Positions 48,647 to 57,007 of a DNA stretch of 64,000 nucleotides are shown here, one piece after another. Position 1 is the first letter of the stretch, and the number at the start of each line of letters is the position of its first letter. Source of the stretch: DASXRA01 sp036506155 (GTDB lineage Bacteria; Actinomycetota; Actinomycetes; Mycobacteriales; Jatrophihabitantaceae); contig DASXSF010000105.1 in NCBI GenBank assembly GCA_036506155.1, forward strand, positions 1 through 64,000, in the 5' to 3' direction. A program made the position numbers and the translations under genes. Under the pieces are notes generated by a model. The model searched no databases. It was given only the letters and a program-made list of their open reading frames with translations, and was not told where the DNA came from.

Positions 48647-49999
48647 ATGCGCGGGCTCCGGCCGGGATTCACCACGCGGGCGCGCTGCCTCGTCGCAGGC
48701 GGCGCCACGGCGGCACTGTGCGGCCTGCTGTTCGGCGAGGTCGATCTGATCCGGGCAGGCTGTTTCGTCGTCGCGGTTCCGCTGGTGGCCGCGATGGTCG
48801 TGCACCGTTCGCAGGTCACCATCGCCAGTCGCCGCGGGGTGTCGCATGCCCGCGCACCGGCGGGCGCCGAGGTGGTCGTCCAGCTCACCGTCACCAACCG
48901 GTCGCTGATCCCGACCGGGGCACTCATGCTGGAGGACCGCCTGCCGGCACGGCTTACCGGACGAGCCCGGTTCGTGCTGGACGGCCTCAACGGCCGCGAG
49001 ACGCGCACAGTCGCCTACCACATGCCGGCACTCCCCCGGGGCCACTACGACACCGGGCCGTTGCGGGTGCGGCTGACCGACCCCTTCGGGCTGATCGACG
49101 CCACCCGGTCGTTCACCGCGCGGTCTCGCTTCGTCATCACGCCGATCGTCGACCACCTGCCCAATGTGCACCTGCCCAACTCGTGGGATCTCGGCGAAAA
49201 CGCCGGCAGCCACTCGATCGGATCGCACGGCGCCGACGACGCGTCCACCCGGGAGTGGCGCGAGGGCGACGACCTACGCAAGATCCACTGGCGGTCCACC
49301 GCTCGCACCGGGGCGCTCATGGTCCGCCACGAGGAACGCCCTTGGCAGGGGCACGCCACGCTGCTGCTGGACCTGCGCGCGAGCGCACACGAGACGGCGG
49401 AGCAGCCGACCCGTGGCGGCGCGGACGACCGCGGCGCGCGCAGCATCGAGTGGGCGATCAGCGCGGTCGCAAGCATCGGCAGCCAGTTGTTCTTCACCGG
49501 CCGCGACGTCAGCCTGATCGGGGACCTTACGGCGCGTGACCGGTTGCGCTTCGCCTCCCAGGGCAGCCTCGTCGACCACCTGGCCGAGGTACATGCAGCC
49601 GACGGCAGGACTTTGCTACCGGTCGTGCCGTTGCTGCGTCTCGCGATGCGCGACTCGACCGTCGTCGCGGTACTCGGCCGACTCGACGATGCGAGCGTGC
49701 ACGCGCTCGCCGACGCCCACCCGCGCGGTTCGGCCACGCCGGCGTTCGCCGTACTGCTCGATGTCGACTCCTGGCGTGAAGGCCGCCCGCCCGACGACGA
49801 TGCCGCGCCGATCTGGACGCAGGAGAGCCGCCGCGTCGCCGAGACCCTGCGCTCCGCGGGCTGGTGGGTAGTCCCCGCCCGATCCACGGACAGCGTTCCG
49901 GCAGTCTGGACCCGGCTGCTGCGCCAACGTGCTGGTTCAGCCGCCTCGGCGGCCCTGGTCACCCCACGCCTGAGTTCGCTGGGGCAGGTGTCAGAGTGA
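48647..49999 (+). CDS. DUF58-domain membrane protein
   Basis: Partner of the MoxR ATPase, 450 residues. Two N-terminal helices (about 13-30 and 32-48) are followed by an Ig-like beta region with VVVQLTVTNRS and DPFGLIDATRSF. The DUF58 core is DDASTREWREGDDLRKIHWRSTARTGALMVRHEE, with a VWA-like strand TLLLDLRASAHE. Such MoxR-DUF58-transglutaminase triads are widespread and thought to handle envelope proteins, though the substrate is unknown. It ends overlapping the next start as GTGA. Confidence 0.92.
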   Translation: MRGLRPGFTTRARCLVAGGATAALCGLLFGEVDLIRAGCFVVAVPLVAAMVVHRSQVTIASRRGVSHARAPAGAEVVVQLTVTNRSLIPTGALMLEDRLPARLTGRARFVLDGLNGRETRTVAYHMPALPRGHYDTGPLRVRLTDPFGLIDATRSFTARSRFVITPIVDHLPNVHLPNSWDLGENAGSHSIGSHGADDASTREWREGDDLRKIHWRSTARTGALMVRHEERPWQGHATLLLDLRASAHETAEQPTRGGADDRGARSIEWAISAVASIGSQLFFTGRDVSLIGDLTARDRLRFASQGSLVDHLAEVHAADGRTLLPVVPLLRLAMRDSTVVAVLGRLDDASVHALADAHPRGSATPAFAVLLDVDSWREGRPPDDDAAPIWTQESRRVAETLRSAGWWVVPARSTDSVPAVWTRLLRQRAGSAASAALVTPRLSSLGQVSE

Positions 50000-52305
50000 C
50001 GGCGCAGGTGCAGCAGGTCGCCGACCGGCTGGCCGGGCCGCAGAACGGCGCTCGCCGCACGATGGCCGGGCTGGTCGCCTCCGCGCTGAGCGTGCTGCCG
50101 CTTTCCGAGACGTTCACCGACTGGGCGTGGTTGCCCCCGGTGTGGATTGGCATGCTCCTGGCGATCGGTCCGGCCGCGCTGCTGCGGATCCGCTGGGCGC
50201 CCCGGAGCATCCATTTGCTACCCGGCCTCGTGCTGGCGCTGCTCTACCTCACGGTGCGGTTTGTCCCTGACCACGCGTGGGGCGGCGTGGTGCCGTTGCG
50301 CGGCGCGTGGCTGGACGTCGCGGCGATGAACAGCGCCTTCCACGACACGATCCGCGACAGCTCAGCACCGCTGCAATCCACCGAGCCGGTGCGCATGGTG
50401 CTGGCGGCGCTGCTGGTGTTGCTCGCGGTTGCCGTCGACCTGGTGGCGGTCGTAGCGCGGCGCCCGGCGCTGGCCGGCGTGCCGTTCCTGTTGCTGTTCA
50501 CCCTTGCCGGCGCGATGCCGCGGCACGCGGTGGGTTGGTTCTGGTTCGTGCTTGCCGCACTCGGTTACCTCGTGCTGCTCAGCTCGGACACCCGAGACGA
50601 GCGCTCCAGGTGGGGGCGGCTGATGCCGCGTCCGGCCGGTGCGTCGAAGGCCGCGGTGAAGGCGCTGTCCGCCCGGCGGATCGCCGTGATCGCGATCGTG
50701 ATCGCGCTGGCGGTGCCGCTGTTACTGCCGGTCCGCAAGAGCAACCTGCTTGCCGACGCCCTCCACGGCGACCACGGCACCGGCGGAGGCGGTGGGGTAA
50801 GCCTCGATCCGTTCGTGCGGCTCAAGGGCCAGCTCAACCGGAAGGACCCGGTGAAGCTGCTGGACGTGTCGACGGCGCAGCTGGGCAAGCGCAACCCGTT
50901 CTACCTCGGCGAGCTCATCCTCGATCGCTACGACGCGAGCGGCTGGCGACAGGGATCGCCCGGAACGACCGAGCCGGTGTCGTCCACCACGTTCGTCGCG
51001 GACCCGGACGCGTCCCGCCCCGACATCCCGACATTCACGTTCACCGCGACGATCGCCAGCGCCAACCTCGACGACGTGGCGGTCCCACTGTTCCAGGCGC
51101 CCTCGCATATCGACGGGCTGTCCGACACTTGGGTCTGGAGCCGGCAGCAGGCCACTCTCGTCGGTGGGCGGATCGGGCGGGGTGACCACTACACCGAGAC
51201 CGTCGTGGAGCCGGAGCCGTCGATCAGCCAGCTGCAGCAGTCCAACTCGCTCGCGAACGACCCGGCGATGCGCCCCTGGCTCGAGCACCCGGGCATGCCC
51301 AACTACGTCACGACGACCGTCAACACGATCATCAAGGGCAAGAAGACGCCGTACGACAAGGCGCGGGCCCTCCTCAGCTACTTCGTCGGTCCCAACAGCA
51401 CGTTCACCTACAGCCTGAACACGAAGGCCGGCGACTCGGGCAGCGACCTCGTCGACTTCCTGCGCAATCAGGTCGGCTTCTGCCAGCAGTTCGCCGCCGC
51501 GATGGGGATCATGTTGCGGCTCGCTGGCGTGCCCTCTCGCGTGGCCGTGGGATACACGCATTCCGTGCCGGACGCCAATGGCAGCTTCACCGTTACCACC
51601 AACGATGCGCATGCGTGGGTCGAGGGCTACTTCGCCGGTATCGGCTGGCTGCCGTTCGACCCCACGCCGCTCGTGGGCGTGGATGCCGGGCGAGCCGCCG
51701 CGATCCCGTGGGCGCCGCGGGCCACGGCCAGCGCGCCGAGTGTCGCGACGGGCGCCAACGGGGCAAACCCGCGCGGCGCTGAGTCGGGCAAGCGGACCAC
51801 CATCACTCCGGAGGCTCCCGGAGGCGCCCCGGCGCACGGATCCGGCGGACTGCCGATGTGGGCGACCTGGCTGCTGGTCGGCATCGCAGGCCTGGTCGTG
51901 CTGGTGTTCTTGATCCCGGGCGGCGTCCGGCTGTGGCGGCGTCAACGGAGGTTGCGGGCGGCGGCTCGCGACCCGGATCCGCTGTGGCGGGAACTCGCCG
52001 ACACAGCGGTCGACCTCGGCTACGTCTGGTCGCCGGTGCGCACGCCCCGGCAGGTCGTGACCTGGCTGCGTCGCGAGGGCGTGGACGACGATGCCGACGC
52101 TGCGCTGCGAACGCTGGCCGGCGCCGTCGAACTCTCGCGCTACGCGGCGCCCGGGGAGGGTTCTGGGGGCCCGACGCTGGTGGCGGAGCTTCGCCGCGTC
52201 GAGGGGTCGCTGCGGTCGACCCGGTCCGGCTGGGAGCGCACCCGCGCCCGGCTGCTGCCGCAATCGCTCGGCTGGACAGGACTCGGCGGCAGACGGCGGC
52301 ACTGA
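49996..52305 (+). CDS. TgpA-like membrane transglutaminase (DUF3488 / transglutaminase / DUF4129)
   Basis: A 769-residue membrane protein, start GTG at 49996 (GTGA overlap). The N-terminal DUF3488 part has about six helices (to residue ~250). The extracytoplasmic transglutaminase-like core carries the triad as NQVGFCQQFAAAMGIMLRLAGVPSRVAVGY (Cys), TNDAHAWVEGYF (His) and FDPTPLV (Asp). An Ala/Gly/Thr linker leads to one more helix (about 618-640) and a cytoplasmic DUF4129 tail. Related proteins may act as proteases or cross-linkers of cell-surface proteins. Intergenic repeat copy B lies just behind the stop. Confidence 0.92.
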   Translation: MTAQVQQVADRLAGPQNGARRTMAGLVASALSVLPLSETFTDWAWLPPVWIGMLLAIGPAALLRIRWAPRSIHLLPGLVLALLYLTVRFVPDHAWGGVVPLRGAWLDVAAMNSAFHDTIRDSSAPLQSTEPVRMVLAALLVLLAVAVDLVAVVARRPALAGVPFLLLFTLAGAMPRHAVGWFWFVLAALGYLVLLSSDTRDERSRWGRLMPRPAGASKAAVKALSARRIAVIAIVIALAVPLLLPVRKSNLLADALHGDHGTGGGGGVSLDPFVRLKGQLNRKDPVKLLDVSTAQLGKRNPFYLGELILDRYDASGWRQGSPGTTEPVSSTTFVADPDASRPDIPTFTFTATIASANLDDVAVPLFQAPSHIDGLSDTWVWSRQQATLVGGRIGRGDHYTETVVEPEPSISQLQQSNSLANDPAMRPWLEHPGMPNYVTTTVNTIIKGKKTPYDKARALLSYFVGPNSTFTYSLNTKAGDSGSDLVDFLRNQVGFCQQFAAAMGIMLRLAGVPSRVAVGYTHSVPDANGSFTVTTNDAHAWVEGYFAGIGWLPFDPTPLVGVDAGRAAAIPWAPRATASAPSVATGANGANPRGAESGKRTTITPEAPGGAPAHGSGGLPMWATWLLVGIAGLVVLVFLIPGGVRLWRRQRRLRAAARDPDPLWRELADTAVDLGYVWSPVRTPRQVVTWLRREGVDDDADAALRTLAGAVELSRYAAPGEGSGGPTLVAELRRVEGSLRSTRSGWERTRARLLPQSLGWTGLGGRRRH

Positions 52306-52313
52306 CCGAATCA

Positions 52314-52370
52314 TCCCGCCTGGGCGCATCCGGGCCTGCACCGCTCGCTTCGCGCGAGCGCTCATCGGCC
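52314..52370 (-). repeat. Intergenic repeat, copy B (after tgpA-like gene)
   Basis: 57 bases matching A1 (40086-40133) and continuing straight into the A2-like 25-bp motif, as if the ~60 bases between them in copy A had been removed. It includes a 7-bp hairpin CGCTCGC-TTCGC-GCGAGCG at 52342-52360, between the convergent ends of the transglutaminase and DUF3040 genes, where it could serve as a bidirectional terminator. Confidence 0.6.
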
Positions 52371-52420
52371 GATGGTTGCGTTTCCCTGAATCACCGATCG
52401 CGTGCGGAGGGCCAGCGGCC

Positions 52421-52792
52421 CTACTGCTCGTCGAAACGTTTGCGGAGCCGGTCCTCCATGCGGGACCGGACGCCGGGGCGGCGGCTCTTGGCGCCGGCGT
52501 CACCGCTCTCAGCGTTGCGACCTGGCTTCGAGCGCAGCATCGTCGCGACGTACACGCACGAAGCGACAATCAGCACGAAGCCGATCACACCCAGCACGAC
52601 GAGCTTGGCGGTGAGCCCGACGAGGACGACAGCCAGCCCAGCGAGCACGCCGACGGCCGAGATGATGATCCAGCGTCGGGTGTGCGCCCGGGAACGACCT
52701 GCACGCACGGCAGACGCGAACTTGGGGTCCTCTGCATAGAGCGCTTGCTCGATTTGCTCGAGAAGCCTCTGCTCGTGCTCGGAGAGCGGCAC
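52421..52792 (-). CDS. DUF3040 small membrane protein
   Basis: A 123-residue actinobacterial protein of unknown function. The N-terminus VPLSEHEQRLLEQIEQALYAEDPKFASAVR is the DUF3040 signature. Two helices follow (about 41-60 and 63-83), then a basic tail (KSRRPGVRSRMEDRLRKRF). GTG at 52792 is the start, with GGAGG 5 bases upstream; the open frame to 52900 is ignored. In many actinobacteria the gene neighbours dinB, as here. Confidence 0.88.
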   Translation of the reverse strand: MPLSEHEQRLLEQIEQALYAEDPKFASAVRAGRSRAHTRRWIIISAVGVLAGLAVVLVGLTAKLVVLGVIGFVLIVASCVYVATMLRSKPGRNAESGDAGAKSRRPGVRSRMEDRLRKRFDEQ

Positions 52793-52977
52793 CGTGCCCT
52801 CCTTAGTCCTTGCGCCGGTGACCGTCGCGGCCATCAGCCGGGCGGTCTGCGATCCAATGTTGCGATCAGCTCCCGGTTGAGAGTTGACACTGTTGAGCAT
52901 ACGAGCCCTGCGCGCTGGGCGAAAGCTAACGTGCCCGCCGCGTACCAGAATTCCTACCGCTTCGGGTTTTTCGCCGC

Positions 52978-54216
52978 TCAGCCGGCGTCGTGGCGGGCGT
53001 GACCCCGCGCCAGGGCGGCGGGTCGCAACCCCGCTATGCCGAACTTTGCCTGCGTGGCATCGGCGACGCGATCGACTCCTGGCGGGCTCGCCTGGGCAGC
53101 CTCGTCGAGCGTCGGCTGTCGAGCGGTCTCGGCCGCATCACGGAAGTGCTCCGCCTTGACGCCGACCAGCCGGATGCGCGGGCGGTCGAGGTGAAGCGCA
53201 CGGTAGAGCTCGAGGGCGATCGCGTGCAGCTCGGCGGTCGAATCGACCCAGTCTGCGACAGTGCGCACCCGGGTCACGGTGCGGAAGTCGGCGAACCTGA
53301 TCTTGATCCCGACCGTCTTGGCGACCCAGCCACGAGCACGCACCCGCTGGCCCACCTCGACGCACAGCCGCAGCAGCTCGCGGCTGACGTCGGCCTCGTC
53401 CACCAGGTCGACCGCGGTTGTGTGGTCGGCGCTGATCGACTTCTCGACATCCTGCGTCTCGACCTCGCGTGGATCGTCGCCGCGCGAAAGGGCGTGCAGG
53501 TGATCAGCCACCGCGACCCCGACCGCGCGCCGCAAGGTGGTGATCGGGATGCCGGCGAGGTCGCCCACGGTGCGGACGCCCAGCCGGTGCAGCGGCTGCG
53601 CGGTTCGGGCACCCACCCCCCACAGCACCGTTATCGGCAGCGGGTGCAGGAACTCCAGCGTTTCGGCGGCGGGCACCACGAGCAAGCCGTCGGGTTTGCA
53701 GCGTGCCGATGCCAGCTTCGCGACGAACTTCGTGGCAGCGATACCGACGGAACAGGTCAGACCGAGCTCGGCGACCACGCGCGCGCGGATCGCATGTGCG
53801 ATCTGAAGCGGCGGGCCGAGCAGCCGCCGCGCACCGGTGACGTCGAGGAACGCCTCGTCCAGTGACAACGGCTCGACGAGTGGCGTGATGTGACGCAGGA
53901 TCGCCATGACCTCGCCGGATGCTTCGGTGTACGCAACGCGATCCGGCGGCAGCACCACGGCATGTCCGCACAGCCGCAGCGCCTGCCCCATAGGCATCGC
54001 GCTGCGCACCCCGAACCGGCGCGCCTCGTAGGACGCAGCGGCCACCACGCCACGGGTCGACCCGCCGACGATCACCGGCTTGCCGCGTAGTTCGGGGCGG
54101 CGGCGGACCTCGACACTCGCGAAGAACGCGTCCATGTCGACGTGCAGGATCGGGCAGCCGGTGTCGTCGCCGTCGCTTCGACCGGCGACTCGCGGAATGT
54201 CGGCGCTACGTCCCAT
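52978..54216 (-). CDS. dinB: DNA polymerase IV (Y-family translesion polymerase)
   Basis: Error-prone lesion-bypass polymerase, 412 residues. Catalytic carboxylates are in ILHVDMDAFFASVE and PLSLDEAFLDVTG; YEARRFGVRSAMPMGQAL forms the fingers, and KFVAKLASARCKPDG and GVGARTAQPLHRLGVRTVGDLA the thumb. The little-finger domain includes SISADHTTAVDL, and a QPTLDE stretch near the C-terminus may bind the clamp. The ATG at 54216 is 4 bp from the methyltransferase stop. The operon upstream begins with a LexA box, suggesting damage induction. Confidence 0.95.
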   Translation of the reverse strand: MGRSADIPRVAGRSDGDDTGCPILHVDMDAFFASVEVRRRPELRGKPVIVGGSTRGVVAAASYEARRFGVRSAMPMGQALRLCGHAVVLPPDRVAYTEASGEVMAILRHITPLVEPLSLDEAFLDVTGARRLLGPPLQIAHAIRARVVAELGLTCSVGIAATKFVAKLASARCKPDGLLVVPAAETLEFLHPLPITVLWGVGARTAQPLHRLGVRTVGDLAGIPITTLRRAVGVAVADHLHALSRGDDPREVETQDVEKSISADHTTAVDLVDEADVSRELLRLCVEVGQRVRARGWVAKTVGIKIRFADFRTVTRVRTVADWVDSTAELHAIALELYRALHLDRPRIRLVGVKAEHFRDAAETARQPTLDEAAQASPPGVDRVADATQAKFGIAGLRPAALARGHARHDAG

Positions 54217-54220
54217 GGGA

Positions 54221-54967
54221 TCAGCTAGTGCGGCGCGCCAACAGGTGGATGCGGCTGGCGATCTCTCGGTAGGGCGAGCGGTCGGAGGCGAGTTGCTCGA
54301 GCTCGGCGAGTGCGTCGCCCGCCGGCGCGGCGTGCCCGGCGTCTGGTTCGGCCCCGGGGACGAACTCCGTGAAGACGCCCACCCCGTGCATCTGCTCGAC
54401 GACAAGGTCGAGCCGGCCACACATCGCCTGCAGCGACGGTACGTCGAGTGGGCCGCCCTTCGGCCCGGTGAGCGCGCGCAGTTCCAGCAGCGCGGATGCG
54501 AGGTCGCCGGCGAGTGCCCTGGCGAGCACGTTCGCCACGGGATTGGCGATCACGATGCTGATCCTGCCGGACGAGCGTGTCGCAGCCACGATGGCCGCGA
54601 GCGCAGTCTCGGGACGGTCGACCGCCTCGAGCACCTCATGCGCCAGCACCAGATCGAACGCTGCCGCCGGCACGACCTCGCCCAGCGCCTCGACGTCACC
54701 CTGCACCGCCCGCACCCGGTCGTCGACGCCCGCCTCGCCAGCCCGGCGGCGCAGCGTTGCCAACGCATCGGCACTCACGTCGACGACTGTGACCCGGGCA
54801 CCGGCTTGCGCCAGCGGGACAGCCGAGCTGCCGCTGCCCCCGCCGCAATCGAGGACTTCCGGTGGCGTACCGGTCAGCGACCCGGACCGCACCAGGTCGT
54901 CCAGCAGACGCAGTACGACGCGGTGCCGTAGTGGCGCCGTCCGCTCGCGGCGACCGACGGTGTCCAC
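54221..54967 (-). CDS. SAM-dependent class I methyltransferase
   Basis: A 248-residue methyltransferase between the HEPN and dinB genes. SAM motif I is VLDCGGGSGSSAVPLA, motif II acidic residue VTVVDVSADAL, then VQGDVEAL and FDLVLAHEVLEAVDRPE. The C-terminal part includes GPKGGPLDVPSLQAMC and AELEQLASDRSPYREIASRIHLLAR, the latter common to a group of actinobacterial methyltransferases found beside dinB. Substrate unknown. GTG at 54967 has AGGGAG 5 bases before it; dinB follows after 4 bp, so the two are cotranslated. Confidence 0.9.
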   Translation of the reverse strand: MDTVGRRERTAPLRHRVVLRLLDDLVRSGSLTGTPPEVLDCGGGSGSSAVPLAQAGARVTVVDVSADALATLRRRAGEAGVDDRVRAVQGDVEALGEVVPAAAFDLVLAHEVLEAVDRPETALAAIVAATRSSGRISIVIANPVANVLARALAGDLASALLELRALTGPKGGPLDVPSLQAMCGRLDLVVEQMHGVGVFTEFVPGAEPDAGHAAPAGDALAELEQLASDRSPYREIASRIHLLARRTS

Positions 54968-55055
54968 TAGTGCTCCCTGCCAGGCTCGGCCATCGCTGCA
55001 AACACTAATGCGAGACACCGACGACGGGCGGTGCGCCGGGCCGCCGCCGCCCCGT

Positions 55056-55463
55056 TCAGCTCGCCACAGGCGCCAGCAGGCCGAGTGTGCGCTCGATCAG
55101 GGTTACGAACTGCCCCGCGGCGCTCAGCTGGTCCTGCGCGTCGCGTTCAGAGACGACGCTGTGCGCGCCCGCCTCGACGGCCGCACGCTTGCCAGCCGTC
55201 CCCGCGAAGTAGGCGGACCACTCGGCCAGCTCGGGCGCCACCGCGTCGACGAGGACCCACGCGCTGACGAGGCGGCGTTTGCCGGCGGGCCGGGCACGCT
55301 GCGCGAAGAGCGCCGCCGCACCTCGCAACGCCGCCAGATGCGCGAGCCGGAATCGGTCGGCGGGCTCGGCGGCCAGCGCCGCGTGACGCAGCATCGATCG
55401 CGCCTGCTCGACAAGCGACGCCGCGCTGCGACTCGCCGGCGGGTGTAGTGCCCATACGGCCAT
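55056..55463 (-). CDS. SAV_6107-family HEPN-domain protein
   Basis: A 135-residue, mostly helical protein. The sequence SLVEQARSMLRHAALAAEPADRFRLAHLAALRGAAALFAQRARP followed by SAWVLVDAVAPELAEWSAYF fits the SAV_6107-type HEPN family of actinobacteria, of unknown role. HEPN folds often act as RNases or nucleotide-binding parts, but no Rx4-6H motif is evident. ATG at 55463 has GGGAG 7 bases upstream. It heads the transcript to the methyltransferase (88-bp gap) and dinB, with a LexA box 15 bases before the start codon. Parts of the family quoted here are split at positions 17 and 61. Confidence 0.82.
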   Translation of the reverse strand: MAVWALHPPASRSAASLVEQARSMLRHAALAAEPADRFRLAHLAALRGAAALFAQRARPAGKRRLVSAWVLVDAVAPELAEWSAYFAGTAGKRAAVEAGAHSVVSERDAQDQLSAAGQFVTLIERTLGLLAPVAS

Positions 55464-55478
55464 TGCCAACTCCCGGTC

Positions 55479-55494
55479 TCGAACGCCTGTTCGA
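55479..55494 (-). promoter_or_regulatory. LexA (SOS) box
   Basis: TCGAACGCCTGTTCGA fits the mycobacterial/actinobacterial LexA consensus TCGAAC-N4-GTTCGA exactly, with full dyad symmetry. On the minus strand it lies directly after the -10 TAGTCT and 15 bases before the HEPN start codon, so LexA would block promoter clearance. Confidence 0.85.
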
Positions 55495-55523
55495 AGACTA
55501 ACTCGTCCGTCCGGGCTCTGCAA
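55495..55523 (-). promoter_or_regulatory. Promoter of the HEPN-methyltransferase-dinB operon
   Basis: Minus strand TTGCAG (55523-55518), 17-base spacer, TAGTCT (55500-55495), next to the LexA box. It lies within the last codons of cysG. Confidence 0.6.
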
Positions 55524-56706
55524 GGGCGTCGACGACCTCACCGACGACCACAACAGCCGGTGGCCCGGCACCCTGGGACACGACCTCAGCGGCCAACCGG
55601 CCGAGCGGCGCCCGAAGGATGCGCTGGCCATCCAGCGTGGCTCGCTCGATCACCGCCGCCGGGGTCGCCGGATCGCGCCCGTGCGCCACCAGGGCCTTCA
55701 CGATCAGCTCGAGCCGTTCCATTGCCATCAGCAGCACGAGCGTGGACGCCTTGGCGAGCGCGGCCCAGTCGAGACCGGTATCGAGCGGCCGCCCGGGATC
55801 CAAGTGGCCCGAGACGACGGTGAAGTCCGCTGCCAGGCCGCGGTGCGTCAGCGGAATGCCTGCCACGACCGGTGCGGCGAGCGCCGAGGTGACCCCGGGT
55901 ACCACTGTCACCGGCACGCCCGCCGCCAGGCACGCGAGCCACTCCTCGCCGCCGCGGCCGAAGACGAACGGGTCGCCGCCCTTGAGCCGGACGACACGTT
56001 TGCCGGCGCGTGCCCGGTCGACCAGCACCGCGTTGATCTCGTCCTGCGTGAGGTTGTGCCGGTGCGTCGACTTGCCGCAGTCGATCACCTCGACATCGGG
56101 CGGTAGCTCGTCGAGCAGCGCGCGCGGGGCCAACCGGTCGACGACGACGACGTCCGCCGATGCGACAAGCCGCCGCCCCCGCACGGTGATCAGCTCCGGA
56201 TCACCCGGACCGCCGCCCACCAGCGCCACCGAACCGGTCGCGGCAGATCGGTGCGGGCGCACCGGCAGTTCCCCGATGTCGAGCGCTGTGGCGATCGCGT
56301 CGCGGAGCGCGCTCGCGCGGCGCGGGTCGTCGCCCCCGGAGACGGCCACCGTCACGCCACCGCGGCGGGCGCTGGCCGGTGTGCGTGCCGTACCCATGCT
56401 TGCGGCGTCGGCCCGAACGCAGAAAATCCGCCGGGCCGCTGCTGCGTCGGACACCTCGCCGTTCACTTCCGGATCGTCCGTGCACGCCAGCACCAGCCAG
56501 GCGCCGTCGACATCGGCCGCCTGGAACGGTCGCTCCGAGACCCGGGACGCCAGCGCCCGCAGCTCAGGCGAGACCTCCGGGGCCACGACGTGGATCACGG
56601 CGCCCGAGGCGGCCATTCCCTGCGCGCGCCGGGTGGCGATCCGCCCCCCGCCGACGACCAGCACCCGTCGATCGGTGAGGTCGAGCAGCAGCGGAACGCC
56701 GGTCAC
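55498..56706 (-). CDS. cysG: Siroheme synthase (precorrin-2 dehydrogenase / uroporphyrinogen-III methyltransferase)
   Basis: Makes siroheme from uroporphyrinogen III, the cofactor of the sulfite reductase encoded divergently. It has 402 residues. The N-terminal Rossmann part (VLVVGGGRIATRRAQGM, then VLACTDDPEVN) is the precorrin-2 dehydrogenase/ferrochelatase domain. The C-terminal SUMT domain has VALVGGGPGDPELITVRG, VVVDRLAP, VRLKGGDPFVFGRGGEE and PVVAGIPLTHRG. GTG at 56706 is taken as start; a GTG about 25 codons upstream is possible. Gene context with sulfite and APS reductase supports a sulfur role. Confidence 0.94.
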   Translation of the reverse strand: MTGVPLLLDLTDRRVLVVGGGRIATRRAQGMAASGAVIHVVAPEVSPELRALASRVSERPFQAADVDGAWLVLACTDDPEVNGEVSDAAAARRIFCVRADAASMGTARTPASARRGGVTVAVSGGDDPRRASALRDAIATALDIGELPVRPHRSAATGSVALVGGGPGDPELITVRGRRLVASADVVVVDRLAPRALLDELPPDVEVIDCGKSTHRHNLTQDEINAVLVDRARAGKRVVRLKGGDPFVFGRGGEEWLACLAAGVPVTVVPGVTSALAAPVVAGIPLTHRGLAADFTVVSGHLDPGRPLDTGLDWAALAKASTLVLLMAMERLELIVKALVAHGRDPATPAAVIERATLDGQRILRAPLGRLAAEVVSQGAGPPAVVVVGEVVDALAEPGRTS

Positions 56707-56856
56707 GCGGGCCCGGCCGTACGCAGGCGTATGGCGGCGGCGGACACCCCGCGATGGTTGCACATCCGGCGACTCAGCGGCCACTGCGTTCAGCTGCCGT
56801 GTGCTCCTGGACATTTGCACTTCGCGATCAGCGCCAATGTGTGCCACCCTGAACAC

Positions 56857-56946
56857 GTGCATCGAGCTCTGCCGCTCCGACTCACCGCGCGCCGGCACGT
56901 CGACCTGCTGCGCGTGATCGCTGCGGCGTGTCCGCCACTGCGCTGA
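56857..56946 (+). CDS. Putative sulfur-assimilation leader peptide
   Basis: A 29-residue open frame from the GTG at 56857, containing LTARRHVDLLRVIAAAC and ending in a TGA that overlaps the attenuator-like hairpin. The RRHVDLLR...C pattern is what I recall of the short 'putative leader peptides' annotated before sulfur genes in Streptomyces and relatives. A second frame, ATG 56837 to TGA 56917, encodes 26 residues with five Cys, ending STCCA, like the polycysteine attenuator ORFs of mycobacteria. Only one is likely translated. Neither has a clear ribosome-binding site; leaderless translation is possible. Confidence 0.6.
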   Translation: MHRALPLRLTARRHVDLLRVIAAACPPLR

Positions 56947-56971
56947 CCCGCGCCGGCTCCGGCGGCGGGTC
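56945..56971 (+). promoter_or_regulatory. Attenuator-like hairpin behind the leader peptide
   Basis: GACCCGCGCCGG, loop CT, CCGGCGGCGGGTC: a 12-bp GC stem with one bulge that begins inside the leader stop codon. No T-run follows. A ribosome stalled on the leader would cover or free this stem, so it may couple cysteine supply to reductase expression. The downstream GGAGAGGAG ribosome-binding site precedes the reductase ATG. The full divergent gap to cysG is 301 bases. Confidence 0.55.
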
Positions 56972-57007
56972 CCGTTCAGGCACGCGTCGTCGGAGAGGAG
57001 CTCGCAG

